Below, in pieces: positions 54,521 through 61,660 of a DNA stretch of 64,000 nucleotides. The DNA comes from Insolitispirillum peregrinum (lineage in GTDB: Bacteria > Pseudomonadota > Alphaproteobacteria > Rhodospirillales > Rhodospirillaceae): positions 186,001 to 250,000 of the forward strand of contig NZ_FTOA01000001.1 in the NCBI RefSeq assembly GCF_900156605.1, in the 5' to 3' direction. The stretch's first letter is position 1. Each line of letters opens with the position of its first letter. Below the pieces are notes generated by a model. That model was given only the letters and a program-made list of their open reading frames with translations, did no database searches and was not told where the DNA came from. Made by a program: the position numbers and the translations under genes.

Positions 54521-55414
54521 TTATTGATAGACGGTATCGGGTGCCTGATCGGCGGGCAGGGTAGCCAGCATTTGCAGGCGCAGTTTTTCAAAGGCGCGGG
54601 CTTCGATCTGGCGGACCCGTTCGCGCGAAATGCCAAACCGCTGGCTGAGGTCTTCGAGCGTGGTCGGAGTGTCGCGCAGGCGCCGTTCGGTCAGAATGGC
54701 CTGTTCGCGCGGATTCAGGGTGCTGATGCCCTTTTGCAGCAGGTTGCGCAAGGCTCCGGCGTGCTGCTGTTCGGCCAGAACGCTTTCCTGATCGGACCCT
54801 TCGTCGGCCAGCATGTCCTGCCACTCGCCCTGTCCCATCACGCTGATCGGCACGTTCAGCGAGCGGTCAGGGGATGACAGCCGACGGTCCATGTTGACCA
54901 CCTCGTAATCGGGTACGTCCAGCTTGGTGGCGATGCGGTCGATGATCTCCGCCGACAGGTCGCCGCTGTCGAGATGTGACATCTGTTGCTTCACCTTGCG
55001 CAGGTTGAAGAACAGTTTCTTCTGGGCCGCGGTGGTGCCGATTTTGACCAGAGACCACGAATGCAGGATGTATTCCTGAATCGCCGCCCGGATCCACCAC
55101 ATCGAATAGGTGGCAAGGCGATAGCCCTTGTCCGGGTCAAAGCGGCGGATGGCCCGCAAAAGCCCAATGTTTCCCTCGGAAATAACTTCGCCCAGCGGCA
55201 GGCCGTAGCCGCGATAGCCAACAGCAATCCGCGCAACAAGACGCAGGTGGCTGGTCACCAGACGATGCATGGCAGCCGGATCATCCGCGCCAAGGAAACG
55301 CCGCGCCAGATCCAGTTCTTCGTCTGGCTCAAGGAGCGGAAATTGCTGAATTTCTCGCATGTACCGACCCAGATTGCTGTTCGGGTCGGATTTGGTCATC
55401 GCAACTCTTGTCAT
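54521..55414 (-). CDS. rpoH: RNA polymerase heat-shock sigma factor RpoH
   Basis: This sigma-32 type factor directs RNA polymerase to heat-shock promoters. From ATG 55414 (AGGTAGG upstream) it is 297 residues: region 1.2 NLGRYMREIQQFPLLEPDEE, region 2 HLRLVARIAVGYRGYGLPLGEVISEGNIGLL and GYRLATYSMWWIRAAIQEY, the RpoH box QKKLFFNLRK (specific to this class), and region 4 STLNPREQAILTERRL with SQRFGISRERVRQIEARAF. The gene lies immediately downstream (same strand) of rluD but is separated by the rluD terminator, so it probably has its own promoter in 55415-55570. Confidence 0.96.
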   Translation of the reverse strand: MTRVAMTKSDPNSNLGRYMREIQQFPLLEPDEELDLARRFLGADDPAAMHRLVTSHLRLVARIAVGYRGYGLPLGEVISEGNIGLLRAIRRFDPDKGYRLATYSMWWIRAAIQEYILHSWSLVKIGTTAAQKKLFFNLRKVKQQMSHLDSGDLSAEIIDRIATKLDVPDYEVVNMDRRLSSPDRSLNVPISVMGQGEWQDMLADEGSDQESVLAEQQHAGALRNLLQKGISTLNPREQAILTERRLRDTPTTLEDLSQRFGISRERVRQIEARAFEKLRLQMLATLPADQAPDTVYQ

Positions 55415-55576
55415 GGTGCACCTACCTGTCGCTTTTGCTTTTTTGGGCTTCTCCCGGCGAGGGTTGTCCAGACCGCCGCAAGGAGAAGTAAGGTAGTGGG
55501 TGCCTCGTGTTATTCTTGAGGAAAAGAATAAGCTAATTAGACCGCTTGGCAAGCTGTAAAGTCACTTTTATGCACA

Positions 55577-55617
55577 TAAAAATATACCGCATCGCAGTAA
55601 TTGCGGTGCGGTATATT
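55577..55617 (-). terminator. Rho-independent terminator of rluD
   Basis: A 15 bp stem, ATATACCGCATCGCA against TGCGGTGCGGTATAT (55582-55616, one mismatch or wobble), is followed on the minus strand by TTTTTAT. Confidence 0.88.
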
Positions 55618-55664
55618 GTCTATACTTTGAAAATAAAGGGGAAAAGTGTTTTCTGAAATGCAAC

Positions 55665-56819
55665 TCAGGGGATCGGCGGCGGCTCGCCCCCCAGGCTGCG
55701 GACCAGATCGGCCATGTCATTGGGCAACGCAGAGGTGAAACGGACCGCTTCACCGGTTGCCGGGTGGATGAAGCCCAGCAGCCAGGCATGCAGGGCCTGA
55801 CGGGAGAAACCGCTGACACAGGCAGCGGCTTCGTCTGTTAACCCTTTGCGACGCTTGTTTTGTTGCCCGTAAACCGGATCGCCGATCAGCGGATGACCCA
55901 GATGGGTCATGTGGACGCGAATCTGGTGGGTGCGCCCGGTTGCCAGTCGGCATTCGACCAGACTGGCCGCCCCATCCAGATAACTGGCGATGGTCCGGTA
56001 GCGGGTCAGGGCATGTTTGCCGCCGCGCTGGACAATCGCCATTTTTTGCCGGTTGTGCGGGCTGCGCCCAATGGCACCGGTGATTTCCCCCTGCACGGGG
56101 GACGGGCGGCCCCAGACCACCGCCCAATAGGCCCGTTCCAGCGTATGGGCGGCGAACTGTTCGGCCAGACCATGGTGGGCCTGATCGGTTTTCGCCACCA
56201 CCAGCAGGCCAGAGGTATCCTTGTCGATGCGATGGACGATCCCTGGCCGCCGCACGCCGCCGATGCCGGACAGGCTGCTGCCGCAGTGATGGAGCAGGGC
56301 ATTGACCACCGTCCCGTCCGGGCTGCCTGCCGCCGGATGGACCACCATGCCAGCGGGCTTGTCGATCACGATCAGGTGCTGGTCTTCATAAACCACCGTT
56401 AACGGGATGTCCTGCGGCTCCGGGTCAGCCGGGGCCGCCGCTGGCAGGCAGACGGTGATCCTCTGCCCCGGTTTGACGGCATGGCGGGCGTCCTGTATCA
56501 ATGCCCCATCAATGGTAACGTGCCCTTGCTCGATCAGGTTCTTGAGACGGGAGCGCGACACGTCGGGAGCCGCCATCGCCAGCCATTTATCCAGCCGCTG
56601 CTGCCCGTCATCGGCCTCAACGGGGCCAAAGACCATCGGCTCTCCGCTCAGCAGGGCGGCTTCGTCCTCATCCTCTTCGTCACTGGCTTCGGCCTGTTGC
56701 GGCTGGGGAGGCGGGGCGTCAAACAGGGCATCCCACACCGCGGGTGTCTCGGACCACGCTGCCGGCATGTCGGCTGGGTCTATCTGGGAACTGATGGGAC
56801 GGCGGGGTTTGCGGGACAC
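55665..56819 (-). CDS. rluD: 23S rRNA pseudouridine synthase, RluD/RluA family
   Basis: This enzyme converts specific uridines in 23S rRNA to pseudouridine. An S4-like RNA-binding domain (QQRLDKWLAMAAPDVSRSRLKNLIEQGHVTIDG, in two conserved stretches) precedes the catalytic domain, with LIVIDKPAGMVVHPAAGS, the active-site Asp in HRIDKDTSGLLVVAKT, LVECRLATGRTHQIRVHM and GHPLIGDPVYG. An acidic, low-complexity N-terminal extension of about 80 residues is unlike E. coli RluD. GTG 56819 (AAAGG upstream) is my start; ATG 56768 is an alternative. The neighbourhood (divergent DUF6476 gene, downstream rpoH) is common in Rhodospirillales. Confidence 0.9.
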   Translation of the reverse strand: MSRKPRRPISSQIDPADMPAAWSETPAVWDALFDAPPPQPQQAEASDEEDEDEAALLSGEPMVFGPVEADDGQQRLDKWLAMAAPDVSRSRLKNLIEQGHVTIDGALIQDARHAVKPGQRITVCLPAAAPADPEPQDIPLTVVYEDQHLIVIDKPAGMVVHPAAGSPDGTVVNALLHHCGSSLSGIGGVRRPGIVHRIDKDTSGLLVVAKTDQAHHGLAEQFAAHTLERAYWAVVWGRPSPVQGEITGAIGRSPHNRQKMAIVQRGGKHALTRYRTIASYLDGAASLVECRLATGRTHQIRVHMTHLGHPLIGDPVYGQQNKRRKGLTDEAAACVSGFSRQALHAWLLGFIHPATGEAVRFTSALPNDMADLVRSLGGEPPPIP

Positions 56820-56903
56820 GGGATGCTGGCCTTTGTCTGGGACTGGATCAGATGGACATGGTACCGGGCGGCACCGGGGTGTAACAGGAAAAGGATGGAA
56901 CGG

Positions 56904-57311
56904 ATGAAGGCGGTCAAGACGCTCGTCGTCTTTATGGGGGTCCTGCTGGTGTTGGGACTGGCATTGCTCGGGTACGGGATGTACTCCAAGGCCGGGCGGG
57001 TGGTAAAGCCCTCTGCGCCTGCGGTGGCGACGGCCAGTGCGGTTTCTCCGGTGGCGGCTCCGGCTGTGGTGCCGGTCGTGGTGGGCAGCTTTGGGTCCGT
57101 CGGGCTGGGGCAGCCTGAGGGCAGCCGGATTGCCGCCAGCCACCTCAATGGCCCGGTGCTGGTGCTGACGGTGGTCGAGGGGGGCTTGCCCGACCGGGTG
57201 ATCCTGCTCGATACCGCCGCTGGCGGGGCGATTTTGGGGCAGGTCAGTGTGCAGGGAAGCCCGGCTGCTGCGGCTTCTGCCCCGGTTCCGGTGGTGCCGG
57301 TTGCCAAATAG
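56904..57311 (+). CDS. DUF6476-like single-pass membrane protein
   Basis: This 135-residue protein has a short basic start (MKAVKTLVVFMGVLLVLGLALL), one transmembrane helix, a Pro/Ala/Val-rich linker and a small C-terminal domain with IAASHLNGPVLVLTVVEGGLPDRVILLD. The build matches small alphaproteobacterial proteins annotated DUF6476, which lie next to rluD and rpoH. Function is unknown. ATG 56895 (MERMKAV) is an equally possible start. It is divergent from rluD and overlaps the next gene by 11 bases. Confidence 0.65.
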   Translation: MKAVKTLVVFMGVLLVLGLALLGYGMYSKAGRVVKPSAPAVATASAVSPVAAPAVVPVVVGSFGSVGLGQPEGSRIAASHLNGPVLVLTVVEGGLPDRVILLDTAAGGAILGQVSVQGSPAAAASAPVPVVPVAK

Positions 57312-57750
57312 CGTTGTTCTGGATGCTGCCGTACTGGCGGTGATGGAACAGCATGCCCGTTCTGCATGGCCGGACGAGTGTTGCGGCCTGTTGATCGGGC
57401 ACCGTTCACAAGACGCCGAGCACATCACCCGTGCGGTGCCGATGCCCAATCAGATGGCCCGGACCGGGCAGGCCGGTCGCCTGTTCGAAATTCCGCCGCA
57501 AGCCCTGTTCGATGTTCAGCGGGCCTTGCGCGGAAGCGGGGACGGGATGCTGGGCCATTATCATTCGCATCCGAACGGTCGTCGCGGTCCCAGTCCGCGC
57601 GACCGGGCGGCAATCCATGACCCACAAGCGCTATGGGGTATTCTGGCCCTGTCCTCGGCAGAGGGCGGGCTGGACTTTGGCTTGTGGCGTCCTGATCCTG
57701 CCTGCCTCTGGCAGGATTTCTGTTTGGTGGGCTGGCAGGGATCCCTGTGA
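57301..57750 (+). CDS. M67-family (JAB1/MPN) metallopeptidase
   Basis: This predicted zinc isopeptidase-like enzyme of the JAMM fold is about 149 residues. The catalytic Glu lies in WPDECCGLLIG, and the zinc motif reads GHYHSHPNGRRGPSPRD, matching the JAMM pattern H-x-H with downstream Ser and Asp. In bacteria, relatives cleave ubiquitin-like or sulfur-carrier proteins, but no such partner is here. No ATG is available near the domain start; TTG 57301 (LPNSVVLDAAVLAVMEQH) overlapping the DUF6476 stop is the best start, so coupled translation is likely. Confidence 0.82.
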   Translation: MPNSVVLDAAVLAVMEQHARSAWPDECCGLLIGHRSQDAEHITRAVPMPNQMARTGQAGRLFEIPPQALFDVQRALRGSGDGMLGHYHSHPNGRRGPSPRDRAAIHDPQALWGILALSSAEGGLDFGLWRPDPACLWQDFCLVGWQGSL

Positions 57751-57799
57751 TCAGAACATGGGCAGGCCGCATACCCCCGAACAGTGGGGAGGCAAATCA

Positions 57800-57862
57800 A
57801 TGCGGGAAAGGATGGAAAGCGGTACAGCAAAGGACTATGGTAAGGACGACTGCGTTTTCTGA
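57800..57862 (+). CDS. Possible 20-residue small ORF
   Basis: ATG 57800 is preceded by GGGAGGC at ideal spacing, a stronger ribosome site than most genes in this window have. The peptide starts MRERMESGTAKDYG and ends at TGA 57860-57862, 45 bases before the amidohydrolase start. It may be a leader peptide or chance; there is no repeated regulatory codon and no sequence match that I recognise. Confidence 0.3.
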   Translation: MRERMESGTAKDYGKDDCVF

Positions 57863-57907
57863 CGGCTGTCCCTCTTTGTGCCCATTCGTCGTTTTACTGG
57901 ACATCTG

Positions 57908-59107
57908 ATGACCGCTTCTGCTTCCTCTGTGCCTGCTCGCGCTATTGTTGATCACATTGCCGCCTTTGGGGCGGACATGAAAGCATGGCGCCATGACATC
58001 CACCGCCACCCCGAGTTGGCCTATCAAGAGCATCGGACGGCCAGCAAAGTGGCCGAGCTGTTACGATCCTTTGGCGTCGATGAGGTGATCGAGGGCGTCG
58101 GGCGGACTGGCGTGGTCGGGATTATCCGCACCGGTGAGGGGCCGTCAATCGGCTTGCGGGCTGACATGGATGCCCTGCCGATCCACGAACTGGCCGACCG
58201 GGAATACCGGTCGCAGCATGAAGGAAAAATGCACGCCTGCGGTCATGATGGCCACACCACCATGCTGCTGGGGGCTGCCCGCTATCTGGCGGAAACCCGT
58301 GCCTTCAAGGGTACCGTGGTGCTGATTTTCCAGCCTGCCGAGGAAGGCCAGGCCGGGGCGCGCACCATGATCGAAGACGGGCTGTTCACCCGCTTTCCCG
58401 TCGATGCCATCTATGGCGTTCACAACATTCCAGGCATTCCGGCCGGGACCATCGCCGTGTCCGCCGGGCCGGTGATGGCCGCCGCAGACCGGTTCCGCAT
58501 CACCATTACCGGGCAGGGTGGTCATGCCGCTGCCCCGCACCTGTGCCGCGACCCGTTGCTGGCCGGGGCTGCGGTGGTGACGGCGGCGCAGTCGCTGGTC
58601 GCCCGCAATTGCCCGCCGTCGGAAACGCTGGTACTGTCGATCACCGAATTCCATGGCGGGCATGCGTTCAACGTCATTCCGGACAGTGTGCAACTGGCGG
58701 GAACCGTGCGCTATTTCCGCCCTGACATCGGCGAGCTTGCCAAGCAACGCCTGCCGCAGTTGATCGAGGGGATTTGTGCCGCGCATGGTGTTCGTGCCGA
58801 GTTCACCTATCTGCCGGGGTATCCGCCGACCATCAACTGGGAAGAACCGGCAGCCTTCGCCCGCAAGGCCGCCGAAGCGGTGTTCGGGGCTGACTGTGTG
58901 CAAACACAGCAACCGTTGATGTTTGCCGAGGATTTCAGTTTTTACCTTTTAGAAAAGCCTGGCTGCTATGGTTTCATCGGGAATGGTGAAAGTGGCGCTC
59001 TGGGCTGCACCGGGCTGCACAATCCCCATTATGATTTTAATGACGGAATCCTCGTGCACGGTGCCAGTTTCTTTGCCCGCATGGCCGAGGATGCGCTGAA
59101 CGGGTAA
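57908..59107 (+). CDS. M20-family amidohydrolase (hippurate hydrolase-like)
   Basis: This cytoplasmic di-metal amidohydrolase of the M20D group hydrolyses N-acyl amino acids (hippurate, N-acetyl amino acids or IAA-conjugates). From ATG 57908 it is 399 residues (GTG 57878 is also possible). The metal and catalytic blocks are WRHDIHRHPELAYQEHRTA, GLRADMDALPIHE, HACGHDGHTTMLLGAARYL, FQPAEEGQAGA and LMFAEDFSFYL, with HNPHYDFND near the end; the dimerisation lid lies at about 180-290 (ITGQGGHAAAPHLCRDP). It is followed after 11 bases by the uncharacterised 59119 gene, so the two may be one operon. Confidence 0.92.
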   Translation: MTASASSVPARAIVDHIAAFGADMKAWRHDIHRHPELAYQEHRTASKVAELLRSFGVDEVIEGVGRTGVVGIIRTGEGPSIGLRADMDALPIHELADREYRSQHEGKMHACGHDGHTTMLLGAARYLAETRAFKGTVVLIFQPAEEGQAGARTMIEDGLFTRFPVDAIYGVHNIPGIPAGTIAVSAGPVMAAADRFRITITGQGGHAAAPHLCRDPLLAGAAVVTAAQSLVARNCPPSETLVLSITEFHGGHAFNVIPDSVQLAGTVRYFRPDIGELAKQRLPQLIEGICAAHGVRAEFTYLPGYPPTINWEEPAAFARKAAEAVFGADCVQTQQPLMFAEDFSFYLLEKPGCYGFIGNGESGALGCTGLHNPHYDFNDGILVHGASFFARMAEDALNG

Positions 59108-59118
59108 AGGATTGCGCC

Positions 59119-59988
59119 ATGGCAGATGATCGGAAAAAAGGCAAGAACGCTGCACCTCTGCCCGATCTTTACGATCCTGTGGAAGACGAAGACGACGGTC
59201 TGGATGAGTCAGAAGACAAAAAGGCCGGTCGGAAAAAAGGATTGTTTGCAACGATGCGCTCGCTGTTGAAGCGGGCGCCTGCGCCTGCCGTACCAACCGG
59301 CAAGCAGGCCATCGAGCCAATGGACGGCGAAGAAGACCACTGGGTCAGCCTGAGTCTGGAACAGCTGTTGACTCAGGACCCGTCGGCGCTGGTGCACATC
59401 ATCTCTTTGCGGGCGTTCCGGCAGGCGTTGGGGCCGGTGTGGGAGCGGATTGCCACCAAGGTGTTGATGATCGCCGAAGGCACCTTGCGTCAGCACGCCG
59501 GACCGCTGGCCAAAATTCAGCAGAACGGGCCCGATGTCTTTTTGATCATGTTCAACAGCCTGTCCCCCGAGGCCGGACGCCGCCGGGCATTCGATATCTC
59601 GGTGGTACTGGGGAAAAAGCTGGTTGGAGCCAAGTTCCAGATCGTTGGAAGTGGTGGCGCGCTGGGCATTGGTTTGGTGTCACTGCCCGCTTCGGCGTTG
59701 CTGGGGGAAGATGGCCAGTTGGCTACCGACGCGCTGGATCAGGCGGCGGAGGCTGCACCGCAGGTTTCCGATACCGCCGAAGCTGGCGTCTGGATGGAGA
59801 CGGTGGGAAAGGTCGAAATCGATCCCAATTTCGAACCACTGTCGCGCGGCGATAAGGCCTATAAGGACAATACCTGGCTGAAATTCAAGGTCAGCCAACC
59901 CAAGCCGGAAATTCGTTTGGTGCCGATCGAGCCGCCAAAGAAAAAAGTCGGCGAGCCGGAATGGGTTCCAATCCGCAAGGATCGCTGA
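59119..59988 (+). CDS. Uncharacterised protein, acidic/basic N-terminus
   Basis: I do not recognise this 289-residue protein with confidence. Residues 1-75 are highly charged and probably disordered, with an acidic run (VEDEDDGLDESED) followed by basic segments (KKAGRKKG). Residues about 80-190 look folded (ALVHIISLRAFRQALGPVWE, VFLIMFNSLSPEAGRRRAFD, VVLGKKLVGAKFQIVG). Spacing there vaguely recalls a degenerate nucleotide-cyclase (GGDEF-like) fold, but no active-site motif is present, so I do not call it one. The C-terminus ends PKKKVGEPEWVPIRKDR. It follows the M20 gene by 11 bases and faces the unknown gene at 60306. Confidence 0.65.
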   Translation: MADDRKKGKNAAPLPDLYDPVEDEDDGLDESEDKKAGRKKGLFATMRSLLKRAPAPAVPTGKQAIEPMDGEEDHWVSLSLEQLLTQDPSALVHIISLRAFRQALGPVWERIATKVLMIAEGTLRQHAGPLAKIQQNGPDVFLIMFNSLSPEAGRRRAFDISVVLGKKLVGAKFQIVGSGGALGIGLVSLPASALLGEDGQLATDALDQAAEAAPQVSDTAEAGVWMETVGKVEIDPNFEPLSRGDKAYKDNTWLKFKVSQPKPEIRLVPIEPPKKKVGEPEWVPIRKDR

Positions 59989-60027
59989 CGCAAGACAGCT
60001 TTGTGTTTTGCTCGATGGTTGAGCACA

Positions 60028-60306
60028 AAGTACGGATCGCTGCCTGCACCTGTTCGGGCGTCAATGTCCCTGGACCCCTTTACTATCAAAGGAATGGGGT
60101 CTGGGGCCTGGAGCGTTTTCACACCGAGCGAAAACGCTCTCTGTTTTTAGTGCCGCATTTTCCGAGCCGTTGACCGGAGACGGTCAACTTGAAAATGCTC
60201 TAAAGGCCCCAGCGAGGTGTGGAGCAGCGCTCCACATCCTTGTTTCCTGACTGTCGTGTACCGTGCATCTGCGCAAAACCGGTTCCCGCTTTTGCGCTTA
60301 CTGCTC
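60028..60306. repeat. R3 copy carrying an inserted R4-like unit, plus R1
   Basis: The R3 body (GCCTGCACCTG...GACCCCTTTACTATC...AAAGGAATGGGG) is interrupted in its CTGGGGCC/GGCCCCAG hairpin loop by about 95 bp beginning GGAGCGTTTTC and ending GAAAATGCTCTAAA, bounded like R4. R3 then resumes (GGCCCCAGCGAGGTGTGGAGC) to CTGACTGTCGTGTACCGTG. An R1 palindrome (GCGCAAAACCGG...TTTTGCGC) follows. The gap 59989-60305 contains little else. Confidence 0.85.
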
Positions 60307-61394
60307 TAAAACCAGCTCATTTCTCCGCCGAGTTTTTTGACCTTTTGATCCTCAACCGACGAAACACCACTGTGGTCTGCTTCGTGGTTCGGGGATTGCA
60401 GCTTGGTCATCATCACCCATTGATCAACGGGCATGTAGCGGGGGGCCAGGAAGTGGTAGGTCTCTTCCAATAGCTCTTCGGCATGCTGGCTGCGGCGTAC
60501 TGGCTGGTTGTGCCACTTTTCCAGAATCGGTTTCCATGCCAGCAGGCGGATATGCAACTGGTCGCGCATGTCCTGGATATAGCTGCGTTCGCGTTCGATA
60601 TTGCGCAGGGCAGCCATGATTTCACCGGTCTGTCCATCGGCCTGATCAAACAGGATTTTGAAATCTGACAAGGCGCGTTCCATCAGGCGGGCGCAGGGAT
60701 CGGCTATTTCCAGAACGGTCCTGTGGTTGCCATACAGACGCCGCAGCTCCTGAATTTTGACGTCAATCAGTTGCATCTGTTTGAACTGGTCCCGCATCGA
60801 TTCGATGTAGGAAAGTTCATGCGCCAGCGCCGCGATGTAATGGGTGACCTGTTCCTTGTTGTCACGGCCCAGCCCCAGAGCCTCGGCAGCCTCGCCGAAG
60901 GCATCATTGATTTTTTTGCGAAAGGTTGGATCACCTGCGACCTGTAACAGCTCTTCCGGGTCGGTGATGATGTGCTCGTCGCCAGACAGCCACCCCAGCA
61001 ACTGCATTGCCAGCCGGTGATAGGCAATCTGCTTGTGGCGGGCGTCGGGTTCCCACGATGCTTCGCGGGTCAGAATTTCCGAGGGAACCGGGTCACCCAT
61101 GCGCAAGGCAGTGACATATTTCAGGCTTTTGGCCAGCAATTCCAGCATCTCACCATCGGGGGTGTCTTGCAGGTTGAATTCGCGCATGATCCCGCGCAGT
61201 GGCAGGACGACAGTCTCGACCCCCAAGGTGACCACCGCAACGGGATCATCGGACTGTTCGTCGATCCTGAAATAGATGTCATCAACTTTATGGAACAGGG
61301 TGTGTTCAAAGTGGATGCGGAGGGGCTCTGCTGTCGTCCCGGCATGTTGCGCCGGGGAAGGCTTCTGATCATCAGACGTCATGGCCACACCCAT
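60306..61394 (-). CDS. Uncharacterised helical protein
   Basis: No family is recognised. This 362-residue cytoplasmic protein starts near MTSDDQKPS (ATG 61382; ATG 61394 is also open). Residues about 20-130 are mixed (FHKVDDIYFRIDEQSDDPVA), and residues about 170-330 are strongly helical, probably coiled coil (YIESMRDQFKQMQLIDVKIQ and IMAALRNIERERSYIQDMRD). The C-terminus ends KKLGGEMSWF. A TATAAT-like box at 61393-61398 on the minus strand abuts the start, so a leaderless mRNA is conceivable. Its stop TAG (60306-60308) lies in the R1 repeat. It is flanked on both sides by R3 repeats and is convergent with the 59119 gene. Confidence 0.7.
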   Translation of the reverse strand: MGVAMTSDDQKPSPAQHAGTTAEPLRIHFEHTLFHKVDDIYFRIDEQSDDPVAVVTLGVETVVLPLRGIMREFNLQDTPDGEMLELLAKSLKYVTALRMGDPVPSEILTREASWEPDARHKQIAYHRLAMQLLGWLSGDEHIITDPEELLQVAGDPTFRKKINDAFGEAAEALGLGRDNKEQVTHYIAALAHELSYIESMRDQFKQMQLIDVKIQELRRLYGNHRTVLEIADPCARLMERALSDFKILFDQADGQTGEIMAALRNIERERSYIQDMRDQLHIRLLAWKPILEKWHNQPVRRSQHAEELLEETYHFLAPRYMPVDQWVMMTKLQSPNHEADHSGVSSVEDQKVKKLGGEMSWF

Positions 61395-61397
61395 TAT

Positions 61398-61660
61398 ACA
61401 AACCAGTTGAGAAACAAGGACGTGGAGCGCTGCTCCACACCTCGCTGGGGCCTTGAGGCCCCAGAGCCCATTCTTTTGATATTCAAAGAAAAATGGGGGT
61501 TCAGGGCCTAAGGCCCCGAGCGGTTTCAGGCGGCAGCCTGCACGGATTGAACCAACTGTCGTGTACTGTGATGTGACGCAGGCACGCTGGCCTAACCTTT
61601 TGACCTGTCGCAGTGATACCGCGCAAAACCGGAACCACTTTTTCGCACAACGCTCTAGTT
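61398..61660. repeat. R3-R2-R1 composite in reverse orientation
   Basis: Inverse R3: GAAACAAGGACGTGGAGCGC, CTGGGGCCTTGAGGCCCCAG, the ATTCTTTTGATATTCAAAG hairpin, GGGCCTAAGGCCC, then CCAACTGTCGTGTACTGTGATG, TGACG, the R2 arm CAGGCACGCTGGCCTAACC and R1 CGCGCAAAACCGG...TTTTTCGCACAACGCTCTA. The left TIR is truncated. The final CTA is the stop codon (TAG on minus) of the next gene. Confidence 0.88.

Noticed and set aside
59119-59988. GGDEF diguanylate cyclase
   Set aside because: Spacing of helices and strands is loosely similar, but no GGDEF or nucleotide-binding signature is present.
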